This document shows positions 17,605-26,966 of a DNA stretch of 64,000 nt, piece after piece (position 1 is the stretch's first letter; every line of letters begins with the position of its first letter). Made by a program: the position numbers and the translations under genes. The notes under the pieces were generated by a model that had not been told where the DNA came from, did no database searches, and saw only the letters and a list, made by a program, of their open reading frames with translations. This DNA is from Gammaproteobacteria bacterium (GTDB lineage Bacteria; Pseudomonadota; Gammaproteobacteria; Steroidobacterales; Steroidobacteraceae): contig JANXZG010000076.1 in the NCBI GenBank assembly GCA_025355645.1, positions 1-64,000 on the forward strand, read 5' to 3'.

Positions 17605-18251
17605 ACCATGCTGACCTTGGGGGTCTAGAGGGCTTTGGCCGCGTGGTCATGGATGACGATGAGGAGCCGTTTCACGGCGAATGGGAATCGCGCGTTCATG
17701 CGCTTGCCCTCGCGATGGGCGCCACCGGCTGCTGGAATCTCGATATGACGCGTTCCGCGCGCGAAACGCTGCCGAATTATGATCACCTGAGCTACTACGA
17801 AAAATGGCTTGCGGGCCTTGAGAAATTGCTGCTGGAGAAAAGCCTGGTGACGCATGACGAACTTGCCGCGGGTCGGGCGCGAGAGGCGCCTTTACCCGTT
17901 GCGCAGGTGCTCCGTGCCGATCAGGTACCTGCCGTTCTTGCCAGGGGGGCGCCGACCATGCGGCCGGCCAATGACGCAGCCAGGTTTCAGTGCGGGGACA
18001 AAGTTCGCACGCGCGCAGAGGCAGTATCGCATCACACGCGGCTACCGGGATACCTGCGCGGCAAGCCCGGAGTAATCGAACGCGTGCATGGTGCCCACGT
18101 ATTCGCTGATAGGCACTCGCAGGGCAGGGGCGAGGATCCCGAATGGCTCTACACGGTGGCTTTCGAGGCGGCCGCGCTATGGGGCCAGGAGGCAAAGCCG
18201 GGGGACAGCGTGTCATTTGATGCCTGGCAGCCGTATCTGGAGCGCGCGTGA
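17592..18251 (+). CDS. nthB: Nitrile hydratase beta subunit
   Basis: The structural partner of the alpha subunit, 219 residues. The N-terminal helical half shows family features: [30 protein letters not shown] and [17 protein letters not shown]. The C-terminal SH3-like half has [23 protein letters not shown], the conserved [18 protein letters not shown] and [16 protein letters not shown]. The intact two-half architecture separates it from the short activator that follows. Start lies within the alpha gene and the stop TGA overlaps the next ATG by one base, so alpha, beta and activator are translationally coupled. Confidence 0.96.
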   Translation: MSYVNHADLGGLEGFGRVVMDDDEEPFHGEWESRVHALALAMGATGCWNLDMTRSARETLPNYDHLSYYEKWLAGLEKLLLEKSLVTHDELAAGRAREAPLPVAQVLRADQVPAVLARGAPTMRPANDAARFQCGDKVRTRAEAVSHHTRLPGYLRGKPGVIERVHGAHVFADRHSQGRGEDPEWLYTVAFEAAALWGQEAKPGDSVSFDAWQPYLERA

Positions 18252-18571
18252 TGCCAGAGTTAGTAACGCCGCAGGAACGCGTCTTTTCAGCGCCTTGGGA
18301 GGCGCAGGCATTTGCGATGACCTTGTCGCTCGCCGATCGCGGGCTGTTCACCTGGACCGAATGGGCAGCGGCGCTTGCTGCGGCAATCAGCCGCGCTCCG
18401 GAAGATGATTATTACTGCCAATGGCTGACGACACTGGAAGGATTGATCACCGCGAAGGGGATCGCGACGAGCGAGGAGCTCGGCCGCTATCAGCGCGCAT
18501 GGGACAACGCGGCGCGCCGCACGCTACACGGTGCGCCGATCCTGCTGAATCAGATTGACCTGCCCCGATAG
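18251..18571 (+). CDS. Nitrile hydratase accessory (activator/metallochaperone) protein
   Basis: A small protein of about 106 residues homologous to the N-terminal half of the beta subunit: FSAPWEAQAFAMTLSLADRGLFTWTEWAAALA and DYYCQWLTTLEGLITAKGI. In cobalt nitrile hydratases such proteins (P14K/NhlE-like) deliver metal by swapping alpha subunits. The ATG at 18251 overlaps the beta stop; the ORF track also counts the preceding GTG. It ends the operon. No amidase or cobalt transporter follows, which is unusual for a nitrile-degrading operon. Confidence 0.88.
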   Translation: MPELVTPQERVFSAPWEAQAFAMTLSLADRGLFTWTEWAAALAAAISRAPEDDYYCQWLTTLEGLITAKGIATSEELGRYQRAWDNAARRTLHGAPILLNQIDLPR

Positions 18572-18620
18572 CCGGGAACAGGTTGGATTTGCTTTCACCG
18601 GCAGGTGTCTTTATAAACGA

Positions 18621-18637
18621 TGCTCGCGGCGCGAGCA
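18621..18637. repeat. Short inverted repeat after the nitrile hydratase operon
   Basis: TGCTCGC and GCGAGCA flank a three-base centre. No T run follows on either strand, so this is not a standard intrinsic terminator. It lies 50 bases after the activator stop and 31 bases before the start of the phosphoesterase pseudogene, close to a TTATAAA tract. It could be an operator-like site or a hairpin that stabilises the operon's 3' end. Confidence 0.3.
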
Positions 18638-18668
18638 CGACATCCCCGTACCGCGCGGAGAATATCGA

Positions 18669-20055
18669 ATGCATTTATTCCAATCTTTACGACAGGCCGA
18701 ACGCGCCCTCGCTGCCGCCTTCCTGCTGATTTTCTGCGGCTTCTCGAGCTACGGTGCCTACTTACGATCCACTGAGTAAGCAGCTGAGCATCCCGTCGGT
18801 CGCCATTGGCAGCATCACATTCGCCGACATGGTGGTCACCGAGGCAGGCATAGTGCAGCGCCCAAGCGGCACATCGCCGAACGGCTAGTCAGGATTTTTA
18901 CGATCCCGCCAGTAATCTGGCGACCGTTCCTAGCGTGTCTGTCGGAACCGCACATTATTACAACGTTACCGTCACGGTTTCCGCACTCAATTCCATCAGC
19001 AGCGTCACTGGTGCGGATAGTTACGACGGGGCGTTCTTGACGATTCCTTCGGTTCAGGTCCTGGGTGGGCCAAGCTACAAAAATGTGGGAATTACCGTCG
19101 GAAGCGTCGTCAGCGTGGCAGGCGGCATGCCAAAGGCAGGCCAGGATGGGTACGATCCAGCCAACCGGCAACTCAGCATCCCGGCGGTTCAGTTTGCTGG
19201 CAAGGTCTACACCAATGTGAGCGCTACGGTTGGGTTGGTGGTATCGTTCTCCGCGCGTTTTGGACAGGTTGCCTTTGTAGTCGAAGAAAGCGCCAATTAC
19301 GCCGACGTGGTGGGCAGCTCCGCGATGCCCTGCCTGAATTCACTGATCACAACGTACGGGCTGGCCACGCAATATTACGCGAACACCCATCCATCGATAG
19401 GCAACTACGAAATGCTGGTTACGGGCCAGATTCTGACCAACAATAACGCTGAAACACTGGCGTCTTTTCCGATTACTGCCGATAGCATTGTTAACGAATT
19501 ATCTGCGGCCGGAAAGAGCTGCAAGGCGTATGCGGAAAACATGCCAATGGCCGGTCATCGGCGGCAACGACGGACAGAATTATATTGTGAACCATGTCCC
19601 ATTGGCCTACCTGGCCGACGTACAGGGTAACGCGGAAGTCGCGGCGGCCGGTCTGCAGCCCTTCACAAGTTTGCCGTTGACGTCGCGGCGAATCAATTGC
19701 CGAATTTTTCATTTGTAACGCCAAATTCCTGCGATGATGCGCAGGTCTGTACGCTCAGCACTGCCGACACCTGGTTGCAAACCAACGTACTGCCGCTGTC
19801 GGCCAGTGCGTCCTTTCAGAATGACGGATTGCTGGTCATCCTGTTCGAAGAATCAGCGAGTGACAACACGCAAGGTGGCGGCCGGGTGGCAGCCGTGCTG
19901 ATAAGCCCGGCGTTTCCAAACCAGGATATCAATCCACCACGCTTTTTCAGCATTAAAGCACTTTGCGCCTGGCACTCGAGGGACTCGGCGTACATGTTCT
20001 GCCCGGCGCCGCATCGACCGCAACTGCGATGTGGGAATTTTTCAATTTTCCCTGA
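18669..20055 (+). pseudogene. Decayed secreted phosphoesterase (PF04185-like) with N-terminal repeats
   Basis: Remains of an exported alkaline-phosphatase-superfamily phosphoesterase. Reading across frames gives a signal peptide (MHLFQSLRQAERALAAAFLLIFCGF), four repeat units, then phosphoesterase segments VAFVVEESANYADVVGSSAM, YANTHPSIGNYEMLVTGQ, VNHVPLAYLADVQGN, LPNFSFVTPNSCDDAQ, FQNDGLLVILFEESASDNTQ and a C-terminus AMWEFFNFP. To read them together the frame must change near 18755, 18885, 19550, 19665 and 19920, and a TAA interrupts ...LFQH-STLRL (about 19953). At least five frameshifts plus one nonsense change mean real decay rather than a single sequencing error. A GGAG box is present before the original ATG. 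The end lies 30 bases from the convergent CocE-like gene. Confidence 0.88.
18760..19262 (+). repeat. Four tandem ~42-residue coding repeats (YDP...L-IPSV...Y-NV-VTV)
   Basis: Within the pseudogene, four degenerate units follow one another: YDPLSKQLSIPSVAIG..., YDPASNLATVPSVSVG...YYNVTVTV, YDGAFLTIPSVQVLGG..YKNVGITV, and YDPANRQLSIPAVQFAG..YTNVSATV. Each is about 42 codons and looks like a beta-rich module. Repeat 1 and repeat 2 are now in different reading frames. They probably served as a surface or linker domain before the catalytic domain. Confidence 0.7.
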
Positions 20056-20084
20056 GTCCCTTAGACGCGCACGGGAAATCGCTG

Positions 20085-22145
20085 CTATTGGTGGTCTCTT
20101 GGAATATCCTCCTGCCATTCCTTTGTTCGAAATACCACCCCGTCGCGCAGCAGAGTCCGCGAGTAGTGATAGAAAAAGGTCTTCTCGTCGCTGGTGACAT
20201 CGAGCCGCCCGAGCCACCTGAGTACATGCCCAGGGACCGCCTGGTCGTAACTCGAATCGCCCTGCACGCGCGCGCGCTCAGGATGTGCATCGTCAATATC
20301 GTAGGTCAAGCGCTCGCTGTGATCGAAACGTCCCCAGGGATAATTGGCATTCGCCTTGCCCTGCCATACGACCGTCTTGTGTCCATGCACCTCGTCACTG
20401 AACTCAGTCCACTCGCCGGGCCACGCGGAGCCGCCTTCTGCGTTGCCCTTGACCCAGTCCGGTGTTTCGATGGGCTCGACTGCCGCGAATGCCTTCACGG
20501 GGGTGCCGTGCAGTGGTACCCGCGGCAGCACGACGGACGATGGGCCCGCGCCGCCCAATACGAGCGTCGTGGTTAACGGATACGGAGTCGGCCAGTTCAT
20601 GGGCCATAGGGCATTGGAGACCGCAACGCGTATTCGGTGCCGCGCGGGGAACACCCAGGTGGCCAGATGCAGTTTCAGGGACAGCGGATACACCTGGTTC
20701 GGAATCAGGTCGACCGGGTCCGACATCGATTGGCGCTGCGCGCCATTTAAACCCGCGCCGGTGACCAGCGTGACCTCGCCATCGGGCGCTACGTCGGAAA
20801 GGCGCACGAACCAGTCAGCGAGTGGCGCGCTGCTCGACGCTTCCAGGGTTACCTGCGGCAGGCCCATTATCGCAAGGTCCTCGCTCAGGGGCGCCGAATC
20901 GTAGGTCAGGCTGTAAGCATCGATCGAACGCTGGTCCGCGTTCAGCTCTCCCCACCAGAAGCCGGCTTCGACGCCCATCGATGGCGTATTGCGCAGCTCA
21001 TCGCGCCCGCTTTGCGCATGATCGGCGGACAGCTTGTGATCAGGCTGTAGAAACAGTGTCCTCGGCGCGAGCTGTGCCGGCGGCCAGCTCTCTGCGCGCC
21101 ACTCGCCGGGAATGTCCTGCGACTTCGAGCCGGGCGCATGCGCATGTTGCTGATAGATGATAAGCCGCGGGCCGTCCATCACACCGTTCTTCTTGCCCTT
21201 GAGCCAATAGTCAAACCATCGCACGGCCTGATCTCGCCATTCTACCAGCGGTCCGTAGTCGGCTTCGTTTGGAAAACCATGATTCCACGGTCCGATCCAT
21301 GCCTTGATCGGAGATTTCACTTGCTCGAGCATGCGGATGATGCCGTCGCGATATCCGTCCTGCATGCCGCCGATCAAAAAGGCCGGAACCTGCATCTGTT
21401 CGAGCGGCCTTAAGGGCGAGCGCCAGAAAATGCCGTCGCGCTGATGCTTCATGTAGCTCAGCGACCAGGGTTCGGAATTCATTCGCGGGCCAATGACCGA
21501 TTCATCGAGACTGAAGGCTGGCGCCCCCGGGCGTCCCTGATCAAGATCCATCGTCAGTTCGAATTCGTCGACGTGAAAAACGCCATCCATATAGTGCACG
21601 TCTTCCTTATAAAGCTCCTCGGTCGCCGCGCAGGCAAGGATTGCCTTGAGTGCGGGAGGATTTCTGAGCGCCATCTGGATTGAATTAAACCCGCCCCAAG
21701 AAATGCCCAGCATGCCGACGTTGCCGTTCGACCAGGTCTGACGGGCGAGCCAGGCGATGATCTCATCACCGTCCTGCTGCTCCTGAGCAGAGTATTCACG
21801 GTCCGGGGGCGTGCCTTCACTGTTGCCAAATCCGCGGATGTCCACGCGCGCGCCCACATATCCGTGCCTAGCGAAATAAGAATGTGTGCCGAAGTCACGC
21901 GACGCCTCGTCGTCATCCTTACGATAGGGAAGATACTCGAGCAGGGCGGGGAAGTGCGCAGCGTGCGGAGCGCCCTCGGGCATATAAAGCGTCACGGCGA
22001 GGCGCACGCCGTCATGCATTGGAATCCAGGCCTTTTGCACGCGTACGCCATACAGGGGCGATGGCACGGGCTGACTCGTGGCTGCCGCACCGGCACTTCC
22101 CGCACAGGCCAGCAACATAAAACTAGCGATAGCCCGGTACAACAT
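20085..22145 (-). CDS. CocE/NonD family serine hydrolase (X-Pro dipeptidyl-peptidase-like), exported
   Basis: A 686-residue alpha/beta hydrolase with a signal peptide (MLYRAIASFMLLACAGSAGAAA). The nucleophile is Ser149 in GMLGISWGGFN; an acid candidate lies in IGGMQDGYRDG and the histidine in WIGPWNHGFPN, the order expected for the S15/CocE group. RVDIRGFGNSEGTPP is another family hallmark. The C-terminal jelly-roll domain (X-Pro dipeptidyl-peptidase C-terminal type) has FPARHRIRVAVSNALWP and the motif PLSEDLAIMGLPQV. It could be an acyl ester hydrolase, an acylase or a dipeptidyl-peptidase; the substrate is unknown. Only 38 bases separate its start from the divergent permease. Confidence 0.9.
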   Translation of the reverse strand: MLYRAIASFMLLACAGSAGAAATSQPVPSPLYGVRVQKAWIPMHDGVRLAVTLYMPEGAPHAAHFPALLEYLPYRKDDDEASRDFGTHSYFARHGYVGARVDIRGFGNSEGTPPDREYSAQEQQDGDEIIAWLARQTWSNGNVGMLGISWGGFNSIQMALRNPPALKAILACAATEELYKEDVHYMDGVFHVDEFELTMDLDQGRPGAPAFSLDESVIGPRMNSEPWSLSYMKHQRDGIFWRSPLRPLEQMQVPAFLIGGMQDGYRDGIIRMLEQVKSPIKAWIGPWNHGFPNEADYGPLVEWRDQAVRWFDYWLKGKKNGVMDGPRLIIYQQHAHAPGSKSQDIPGEWRAESWPPAQLAPRTLFLQPDHKLSADHAQSGRDELRNTPSMGVEAGFWWGELNADQRSIDAYSLTYDSAPLSEDLAIMGLPQVTLEASSSAPLADWFVRLSDVAPDGEVTLVTGAGLNGAQRQSMSDPVDLIPNQVYPLSLKLHLATWVFPARHRIRVAVSNALWPMNWPTPYPLTTTLVLGGAGPSSVVLPRVPLHGTPVKAFAAVEPIETPDWVKGNAEGGSAWPGEWTEFSDEVHGHKTVVWQGKANANYPWGRFDHSERLTYDIDDAHPERARVQGDSSYDQAVPGHVLRWLGRLDVTSDEKTFFYHYSRTLLRDGVVFRTKEWQEDIPRDHQ

Positions 22146-22183
22146 GCCTATACTCCCATAACGACACCCATACTATATACGCC

Positions 22184-23656
22184 ATGACACAAACCGTTCT
22201 GCAAAAACTGACACGAACTAAAGCTGTCGAGCGCATGCCGGATGCGACGGAGGAAACGAGTAGCGGAGGGCTCGGGCGAACCCTGGGCCTGTTCAACCTG
22301 ACAATGATCGGCGTCGGCGCCACGATTGGCACCGGTATTTTCTTCACGATGGTCGAAGCCGTCCCTAAAGCGGGACCTGCAGTGATTATCTCCTTTCTAA
22401 TTGCCGCGACTACCGCGGGCCTCACGGCACTTTGTTATGCCGAACTCGCCGCGCGGATTCCTGCTTCGGGCTCCTCTTATTCATTTGCCTACGCGACAGT
22501 TGGTGAGTTCGCCGCATTTATCATGGCGGCCTGCCTGCTGCTGGAGTACGGTCTTGCCGCGAGCGCGACGGCGATTGGCTGGTCTGCGTACCTGAACAAT
22601 TTCCTGCAGAACGCTTTTCACGTGCAGATCCCGCACAACCTTCGCATGCCAATGCTGGTCTCCGGCGAGCATGGCGCCGAAATTCATGCCGGGCAGTTCA
22701 ACCTGCCGCCCATGCTGCTGGTAACCCTTTGTGGGATCATGCTGGCGCGCGGCACCAAGGAGTCGGCCTCGATGAATGCCGCCATGGTGATGATCAAACT
22801 GGCGATCCTCGCTTTCTTCTGCGTGGTCGCATTTTCCGGATTCGATTCGAAGAATTTTGAGCCGTTCGTCAACACCGACAATAGCCGGGGCTTTGCCGGC
22901 ATGGTCGGTATCACTGCCGCAGCCGGCACAGTGTTCTTCTCGTTCATTGGCTTGGATACCGTTGCCTGTGGCGGCGAGGAAGTTAAAAACCCCAAGCGCA
23001 ATGTGCCCATCGGCATCATCGCGGCGCTGTTGATCGTGACGGTGTTCTATTTGTTTGTCGCAGTTGCGGCACTTGGCGCGCAGCCCGCGGCAAAGTTCGC
23101 CGGGCAGGAGGCCGGCCTGTCGGTCATCCTGCAGCAGGTCACAGGCCACGCTTGGCCAGCAATCGTGCTGTCGGCGGGCGCAGTCATCTCGGTGTTCAGT
23201 GTCACTCTCGCGACAATTTATGGCCAGACCCGCATTTTGTTTGCCATCAGCCGCGATGGATTGATGCCGAAGGTCTTTCAGAAGGTCAACGCGCGCACAC
23301 TGACGCCGGTCGGGAACACGATCATCGTGTGTATAGGCGTTGGACTCGTCGCGGGGCTGGTTGACTCAGAATTCCTGTGGGACATGGTTAGTATGGGAAC
23401 CCTGACCGCGTTCAGCGTGGTGGCAATTGCCGTCCCGGTACTGAGGTACAAGCAACGGGCTGCGCCACAGTCCGGCTTTCGCCTGCCATTCGGCCCTTAT
23501 GTCGTCCCGGGCCTCAGCGTCCTGGCCTGCCTATACATCATGAAGGACCTGTCGCTGACGACTGTGCACGTATTTACCATCTGGATGACCTGCGCCGTCT
23601 TGATTTACCTGGTTTACGGGTTGCGTAATTCGAATTTGAACCGGCCGACGCATTAA
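22184..23656 (+). CDS. APC superfamily amino acid permease (cationic amino acid transporter type)
   Basis: Inner-membrane amino acid transporter of 490 residues with about 12 hydrophobic segments. The first transmembrane helix has the APC substrate-binding signature MIGVGATIGTGIFF. YAELAARIPASGSSYSFAYATVGEF, FFSFIGLDTVACGGEEVKNPKRNVPIGI and the later YGQTRILFAISRDGLMP are diagnostic of the CAT-like subgroup. The adjacent CocE-like hydrolase could release amino acids or acyl-amino acids, but that link is inferred from the divergent arrangement only. Confidence 0.93.
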   Translation: MTQTVLQKLTRTKAVERMPDATEETSSGGLGRTLGLFNLTMIGVGATIGTGIFFTMVEAVPKAGPAVIISFLIAATTAGLTALCYAELAARIPASGSSYSFAYATVGEFAAFIMAACLLLEYGLAASATAIGWSAYLNNFLQNAFHVQIPHNLRMPMLVSGEHGAEIHAGQFNLPPMLLVTLCGIMLARGTKESASMNAAMVMIKLAILAFFCVVAFSGFDSKNFEPFVNTDNSRGFAGMVGITAAAGTVFFSFIGLDTVACGGEEVKNPKRNVPIGIIAALLIVTVFYLFVAVAALGAQPAAKFAGQEAGLSVILQQVTGHAWPAIVLSAGAVISVFSVTLATIYGQTRILFAISRDGLMPKVFQKVNARTLTPVGNTIIVCIGVGLVAGLVDSEFLWDMVSMGTLTAFSVVAIAVPVLRYKQRAAPQSGFRLPFGPYVVPGLSVLACLYIMKDLSLTTVHVFTIWMTCAVLIYLVYGLRNSNLNRPTH

Positions 23657-23693
23657 TTTCCCGTCGGGGCGGATAATTAATTATATTGAACAC

Positions 23694-24476
23694 GTGGCCA
23701 CTGCACCTGCCTTGTTTGTATCTCACGGCGCGCCTACGTTCGCGATAGAACCAGGGGATCTGGGTCCGAAACTCGAGGCCTTTGGTGCGCAGCATGCCGA
23801 CATCAGTGCCGCCCTCGTGGTTTCCGCGCATTGGCAGACGCGCGCGGTAGAGGTCATGACCACGGTCGCCCCGGCCACGGTCCACGATTTTGGCGGATTT
23901 CCGGATGCGCTATATCAGCTGCGCTATCCGGCGCGAGGCGCGCCGGAATTGGCGGCCGAGGCTGCCGAACTGCTGAGCGACTCCGGATTTTCGGTAAGCG
24001 CATCGTCGCAACGGGGCCTGGATCACGGCGCCTGGGTGCCACTGCAATTCCTGTGGCCCAAGGCCGATATACCGATCTTCCAGGTCTCCATGCCGTTTGA
24101 CCTTGATGCGCCAGGAGCTGAGCGCATTGGCGCGGCCTTGGGGCCCTTGCGCTCGCGCGGCGTCATGATCCTGGGTTCCGGCAGCTTGACCCATAACCTG
24201 GGCGAGTTCCGACCGGGCTCCGTGCAGGCCGCGGCCTATGTGCGCGAGTTCCGCGACTGGATACGCGGTGTGGTCGAGCGCGATGATTTGGGATCGCTGC
24301 TTAGGTACCGGGAGCTTGCACCGCATGCCACGCGCGCGCATCCCACCGAGGAGCATTTCCTGCCGCTGCTGGTTGCGATGGGTGCGCGCCTGAGCGGTGA
24401 TCACGTCGAGGTCCTGGAAGGCGGCATTGAATATGGCATCTTGTCCATGGACTCCTTCGCGTGGACCGGGAACTGA
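23694..24476 (+). CDS. DODA-type extradiol ring-cleavage dioxygenase (YgiD-like)
   Basis: A 260-residue class III extradiol dioxygenase-like protein. Metal and catalytic histidines are visible in FVSHGAPTFAIE, VVSAHWQTRA, RGLDHGAWVPL and HPTEEHFLPLLVAMGA, with LGSGSLTHNLGEF between. This is the pattern of 4,5-DOPA dioxygenase/YgiD zinc or iron proteins. It would open a catechol ring next to one hydroxyl; the physiological substrate is unknown. The start is a GTG at 23694, the only start that gives the conserved ALFVSHGAPT near the N-terminus. The M61 gene begins four bases after its stop. Confidence 0.9.
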   Translation: MATAPALFVSHGAPTFAIEPGDLGPKLEAFGAQHADISAALVVSAHWQTRAVEVMTTVAPATVHDFGGFPDALYQLRYPARGAPELAAEAAELLSDSGFSVSASSQRGLDHGAWVPLQFLWPKADIPIFQVSMPFDLDAPGAERIGAALGPLRSRGVMILGSGSLTHNLGEFRPGSVQAAAYVREFRDWIRGVVERDDLGSLLRYRELAPHATRAHPTEEHFLPLLVAMGARLSGDHVEVLEGGIEYGILSMDSFAWTGN

Positions 24477-24480
24477 GGAC

Positions 24481-26358
24481 GTGAGGCGCCGGCATTGGAT
24501 TTCAGCTGCGCTACTTCTGACTGCACTTACGGGGGTCACAGCGCGGGCGAGTGATATCACGATGCGCGTGGATGCCCACGATGTCACGCGCAACCGGGTC
24601 CATACCGATCTGGTAATTGCCGCAAGTCCCGGCCCGGTGACGCTGGTCTTCGCGAAGTGGATTCCCGGCGAACATGCACCAACCGGCTCGCTGGATTCCC
24701 TGATTGGACTTGAGATCAGCGTCAACGGCGCGCCCATCGCCTGGTCCCGCGATCCGCTGGATCTTTACTCACTGCGGGTCACCGTGCCGCCCGGCGCCGA
24801 CCATCTGGACGTGGCGATCGAATCCGGATTGCCGACCGAGGGCGCTCTGTATACGTCCGGCCAAACCAACTCATCGCGCCTGGCCATTATTTCCTGGAAT
24901 GAGTACCTGCTTTATCCGAAGGGCATTGATGCGGACAAGCTGACGGTCGATGCCAGCCTGATGACGCCTGCCGGCTGGACCGTGGCGTGTGCGCTGGATG
25001 GTAAGCCCGGGACCGGCAACTCCGTGAGGTTCGAGAAAAGCTCGCTGGCCCGTTTGATCGACTCACCCGTGCTGATGGGCCGGTATTCCAAGGTCGTGGA
25101 ACTGAAGGGAGCGGACCCTGCGCCAACCTTGCGCCATACAATGTACTTCATGGCCGACAGCGAAGGGGCAATTGAACTGCCGGAGGATTTTGCGCGAGGC
25201 TACAACCGCTTGGTCAGCGAGAGCGGCGCTTTGTTCGGCTCGCGGATGTATCGGCACTACACCTGGCTGGTTTCCTTGTCGAACCATGTTGCCCACTTCG
25301 GACTTGAGCACCACGAATCGAGTGATGACCGCCTCGCTGAGGGGATGCTAAGTGCGGAGGACCTGCGGATGGAGCTGGCCGCGCTTCTGGGACATGAATT
25401 CGTGCATAGCTGGAACGGCAAATACCGCAGGCCGCGGGGCCTGCTCAGTCCTGATTTCCAGCAGCCGATGGACGGATCGCTCTTGTGGGTGTACGAGGGC
25501 ATGACGAATCTTCTCGGATTTGTTCTGCCGACTCGGGCCGGGCTGATTACGCAGGAGTATTACCACGAACGGCTCGCGGTCTCAGCGAGCGTGCTCGAGC
25601 TCGAGGTGGGCGCGCGCTGGAGGCCCCTTGCCGATACTATTGCTGCCGCGCAGCTGCCGCGCAGCTCCGTGTGGCAGTCGAGCCGGCGTAGCACCGATTA
25701 CTATGCGGCATCGGATTACCTGTGGCTAGACGTGGATGCGGAGCTGCGCGCTCGCAGCCAAGGGCGCGTGACCCTGGATGACTTCGTCAGGCGTTTCTGT
25801 GCAGGAGTCAGCGGCGCGCCGCAGGTCAAGCCGTATGTGGAGCAGGACATCTACAATCTGCTCGGTGAACTCGCGCCCGGCGACTGGCGCTCATTCATAC
25901 GTCGTCACCTGGACCAGACCGGCACGATGGCACTGTTCGCTGCGCTGGACCGCACCGGCTGGAAGCTCGGTTATACGGCGGTCAGAAACGTCGCGCTTGC
26001 GACAGACGACCGGCGCCGGCAATCCACGAACCGACTGGCATCGATCGGGTTCATGCTTGACCCGGACAACCGGATTATTGACGTGATCGACGATCGGGCC
26101 GCGGCGCGAGCCGGAGCAGGGCCCGGCATGAAAATAGTCGCCGTCAATGGCCAACGCTTCTCGACAGTGGTGCTTGACGATGCGATTACCGCGGCACAGC
26201 GAACACGCCAACCAATTTCGCTGCTGGTCGAGAAAGCCGATTACTTTCAGACGCTGCGCGTGGAGTACTACGACGGCTTGCGCTTTCCGCACCTGGTGCG
26301 GATCGAAGGCCGCCCGGACGAACTCGATGCCGTGCTCGCGCCACGGACGGAACACTGA
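24481..26358 (+). CDS. M61 family glycyl aminopeptidase with C-terminal PDZ domain, exported
   Basis: A metallopeptidase of about 625 residues. The ORF track extends upstream into the dioxygenase gene, but the GTG at 24481 gives a clear signal peptide (RRRHWISAALLLTALTGVTARA) and follows the previous stop by four bases. The zinc motif HEFVH is near residue 305 in ALLGHEFVHSWNGKYRRP, with the M61-specific WNGK, and the downstream YEGMTNLLGFVLPTRAGL. A PDZ domain near residues 520-600 starts IGFMLDPDNRIIDVIDDRAA and has GPGMKIVAVNGQRF. M61 enzymes remove N-terminal Gly/Ala in vitro. Likely periplasmic peptide turnover. Confidence 0.92.
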   Translation: MRRRHWISAALLLTALTGVTARASDITMRVDAHDVTRNRVHTDLVIAASPGPVTLVFAKWIPGEHAPTGSLDSLIGLEISVNGAPIAWSRDPLDLYSLRVTVPPGADHLDVAIESGLPTEGALYTSGQTNSSRLAIISWNEYLLYPKGIDADKLTVDASLMTPAGWTVACALDGKPGTGNSVRFEKSSLARLIDSPVLMGRYSKVVELKGADPAPTLRHTMYFMADSEGAIELPEDFARGYNRLVSESGALFGSRMYRHYTWLVSLSNHVAHFGLEHHESSDDRLAEGMLSAEDLRMELAALLGHEFVHSWNGKYRRPRGLLSPDFQQPMDGSLLWVYEGMTNLLGFVLPTRAGLITQEYYHERLAVSASVLELEVGARWRPLADTIAAAQLPRSSVWQSSRRSTDYYAASDYLWLDVDAELRARSQGRVTLDDFVRRFCAGVSGAPQVKPYVEQDIYNLLGELAPGDWRSFIRRHLDQTGTMALFAALDRTGWKLGYTAVRNVALATDDRRRQSTNRLASIGFMLDPDNRIIDVIDDRAAARAGAGPGMKIVAVNGQRFSTVVLDDAITAAQRTRQPISLLVEKADYFQTLRVEYYDGLRFPHLVRIEGRPDELDAVLAPRTEH

Positions 26359-26360
26359 TT

Positions 26361-26957
26361 CTAAGCGAGGTCTGCGGCCAGGGCGCGGCTTGTCGCGGCG
26401 CTCGTTGTCACCTGATATCGATAGGCGTCATGATCCACGCCTAATTCCACCAGAGCGCCTCGCTTCAGCGCTGCACAGGCATGCGCGCTCAGCTCGAAGC
26501 GCAGGAAGTGCACGGCCGAGGTCTTGGTGGCGTTCTCGCGCTGCAGATCTTCATCCGCGATGGCGAAGACTTTATCGCTTCCGGCGCTGAGCCAGCAGCG
26601 CCTCTCGAGCCCCTTCAGAAGTACTAGCGCGCGATGCCGCTCATCGGCGTCTGTATACTCGATCAATAAGGTGGCTTTCAGATTGGCGCCATCGGGGATC
26701 AGCGGATTATAGGATTCAAGCTCATCGGCGATCCCCTCGGGCTCGAAAATGCGCTCGGTACGCAGCATCTCTTGTACCTGGTATTGCACCGTGAGCCGGT
26801 CTTCGAAACACCAGGTCGTATGCGGGCCAACGCCGATGTTGCGCAGCTTCTTGTGTTCTAGCACGCGCGCCCGAAATGCCGGACGTGTCCGTGCGTAATG
26901 CTCAAGGCTAAACAGGTCGTCGGCCTTAAGTGTACGGTCAGGCGTCGCTGTCGTCAT
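26361..26957 (-). CDS. DUF3501 family protein
   Basis: A 198-residue cytoplasmic protein with the DUF3501 pattern: RARVLEHKKLRNIGVGPHTTWCFEDRLTVQYQVQEMLRTERIF and, at the C-terminus, AVHFLRFELSAHACAALKRGALVELGVDHDAY. Function is unknown. It is the third gene of a conserved trio with the Fe-S protein and rubrerythrin; the gap to the Fe-S gene is nine bases. Members of this trio are thought to act together in peroxide or oxygen stress, which is inference from gene order. It is convergent with the M61 gene with only two bases between stops. Confidence 0.9.
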   Translation of the reverse strand: MTTATPDRTLKADDLFSLEHYARTRPAFRARVLEHKKLRNIGVGPHTTWCFEDRLTVQYQVQEMLRTERIFEPEGIADELESYNPLIPDGANLKATLLIEYTDADERHRALVLLKGLERRCWLSAGSDKVFAIADEDLQRENATKTSAVHFLRFELSAHACAALKRGALVELGVDHDAYRYQVTTSAATSRALAADLA

Positions 26958-26966
26958 GGCTTGCTC

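Noticed and set aside
18669-20055. Programmed frameshifting or sequencing errors as explanation of the broken phosphoesterase
   Set aside because: Five or more frame changes plus an in-frame TAA, with no slippery sequences seen, fit decay better.
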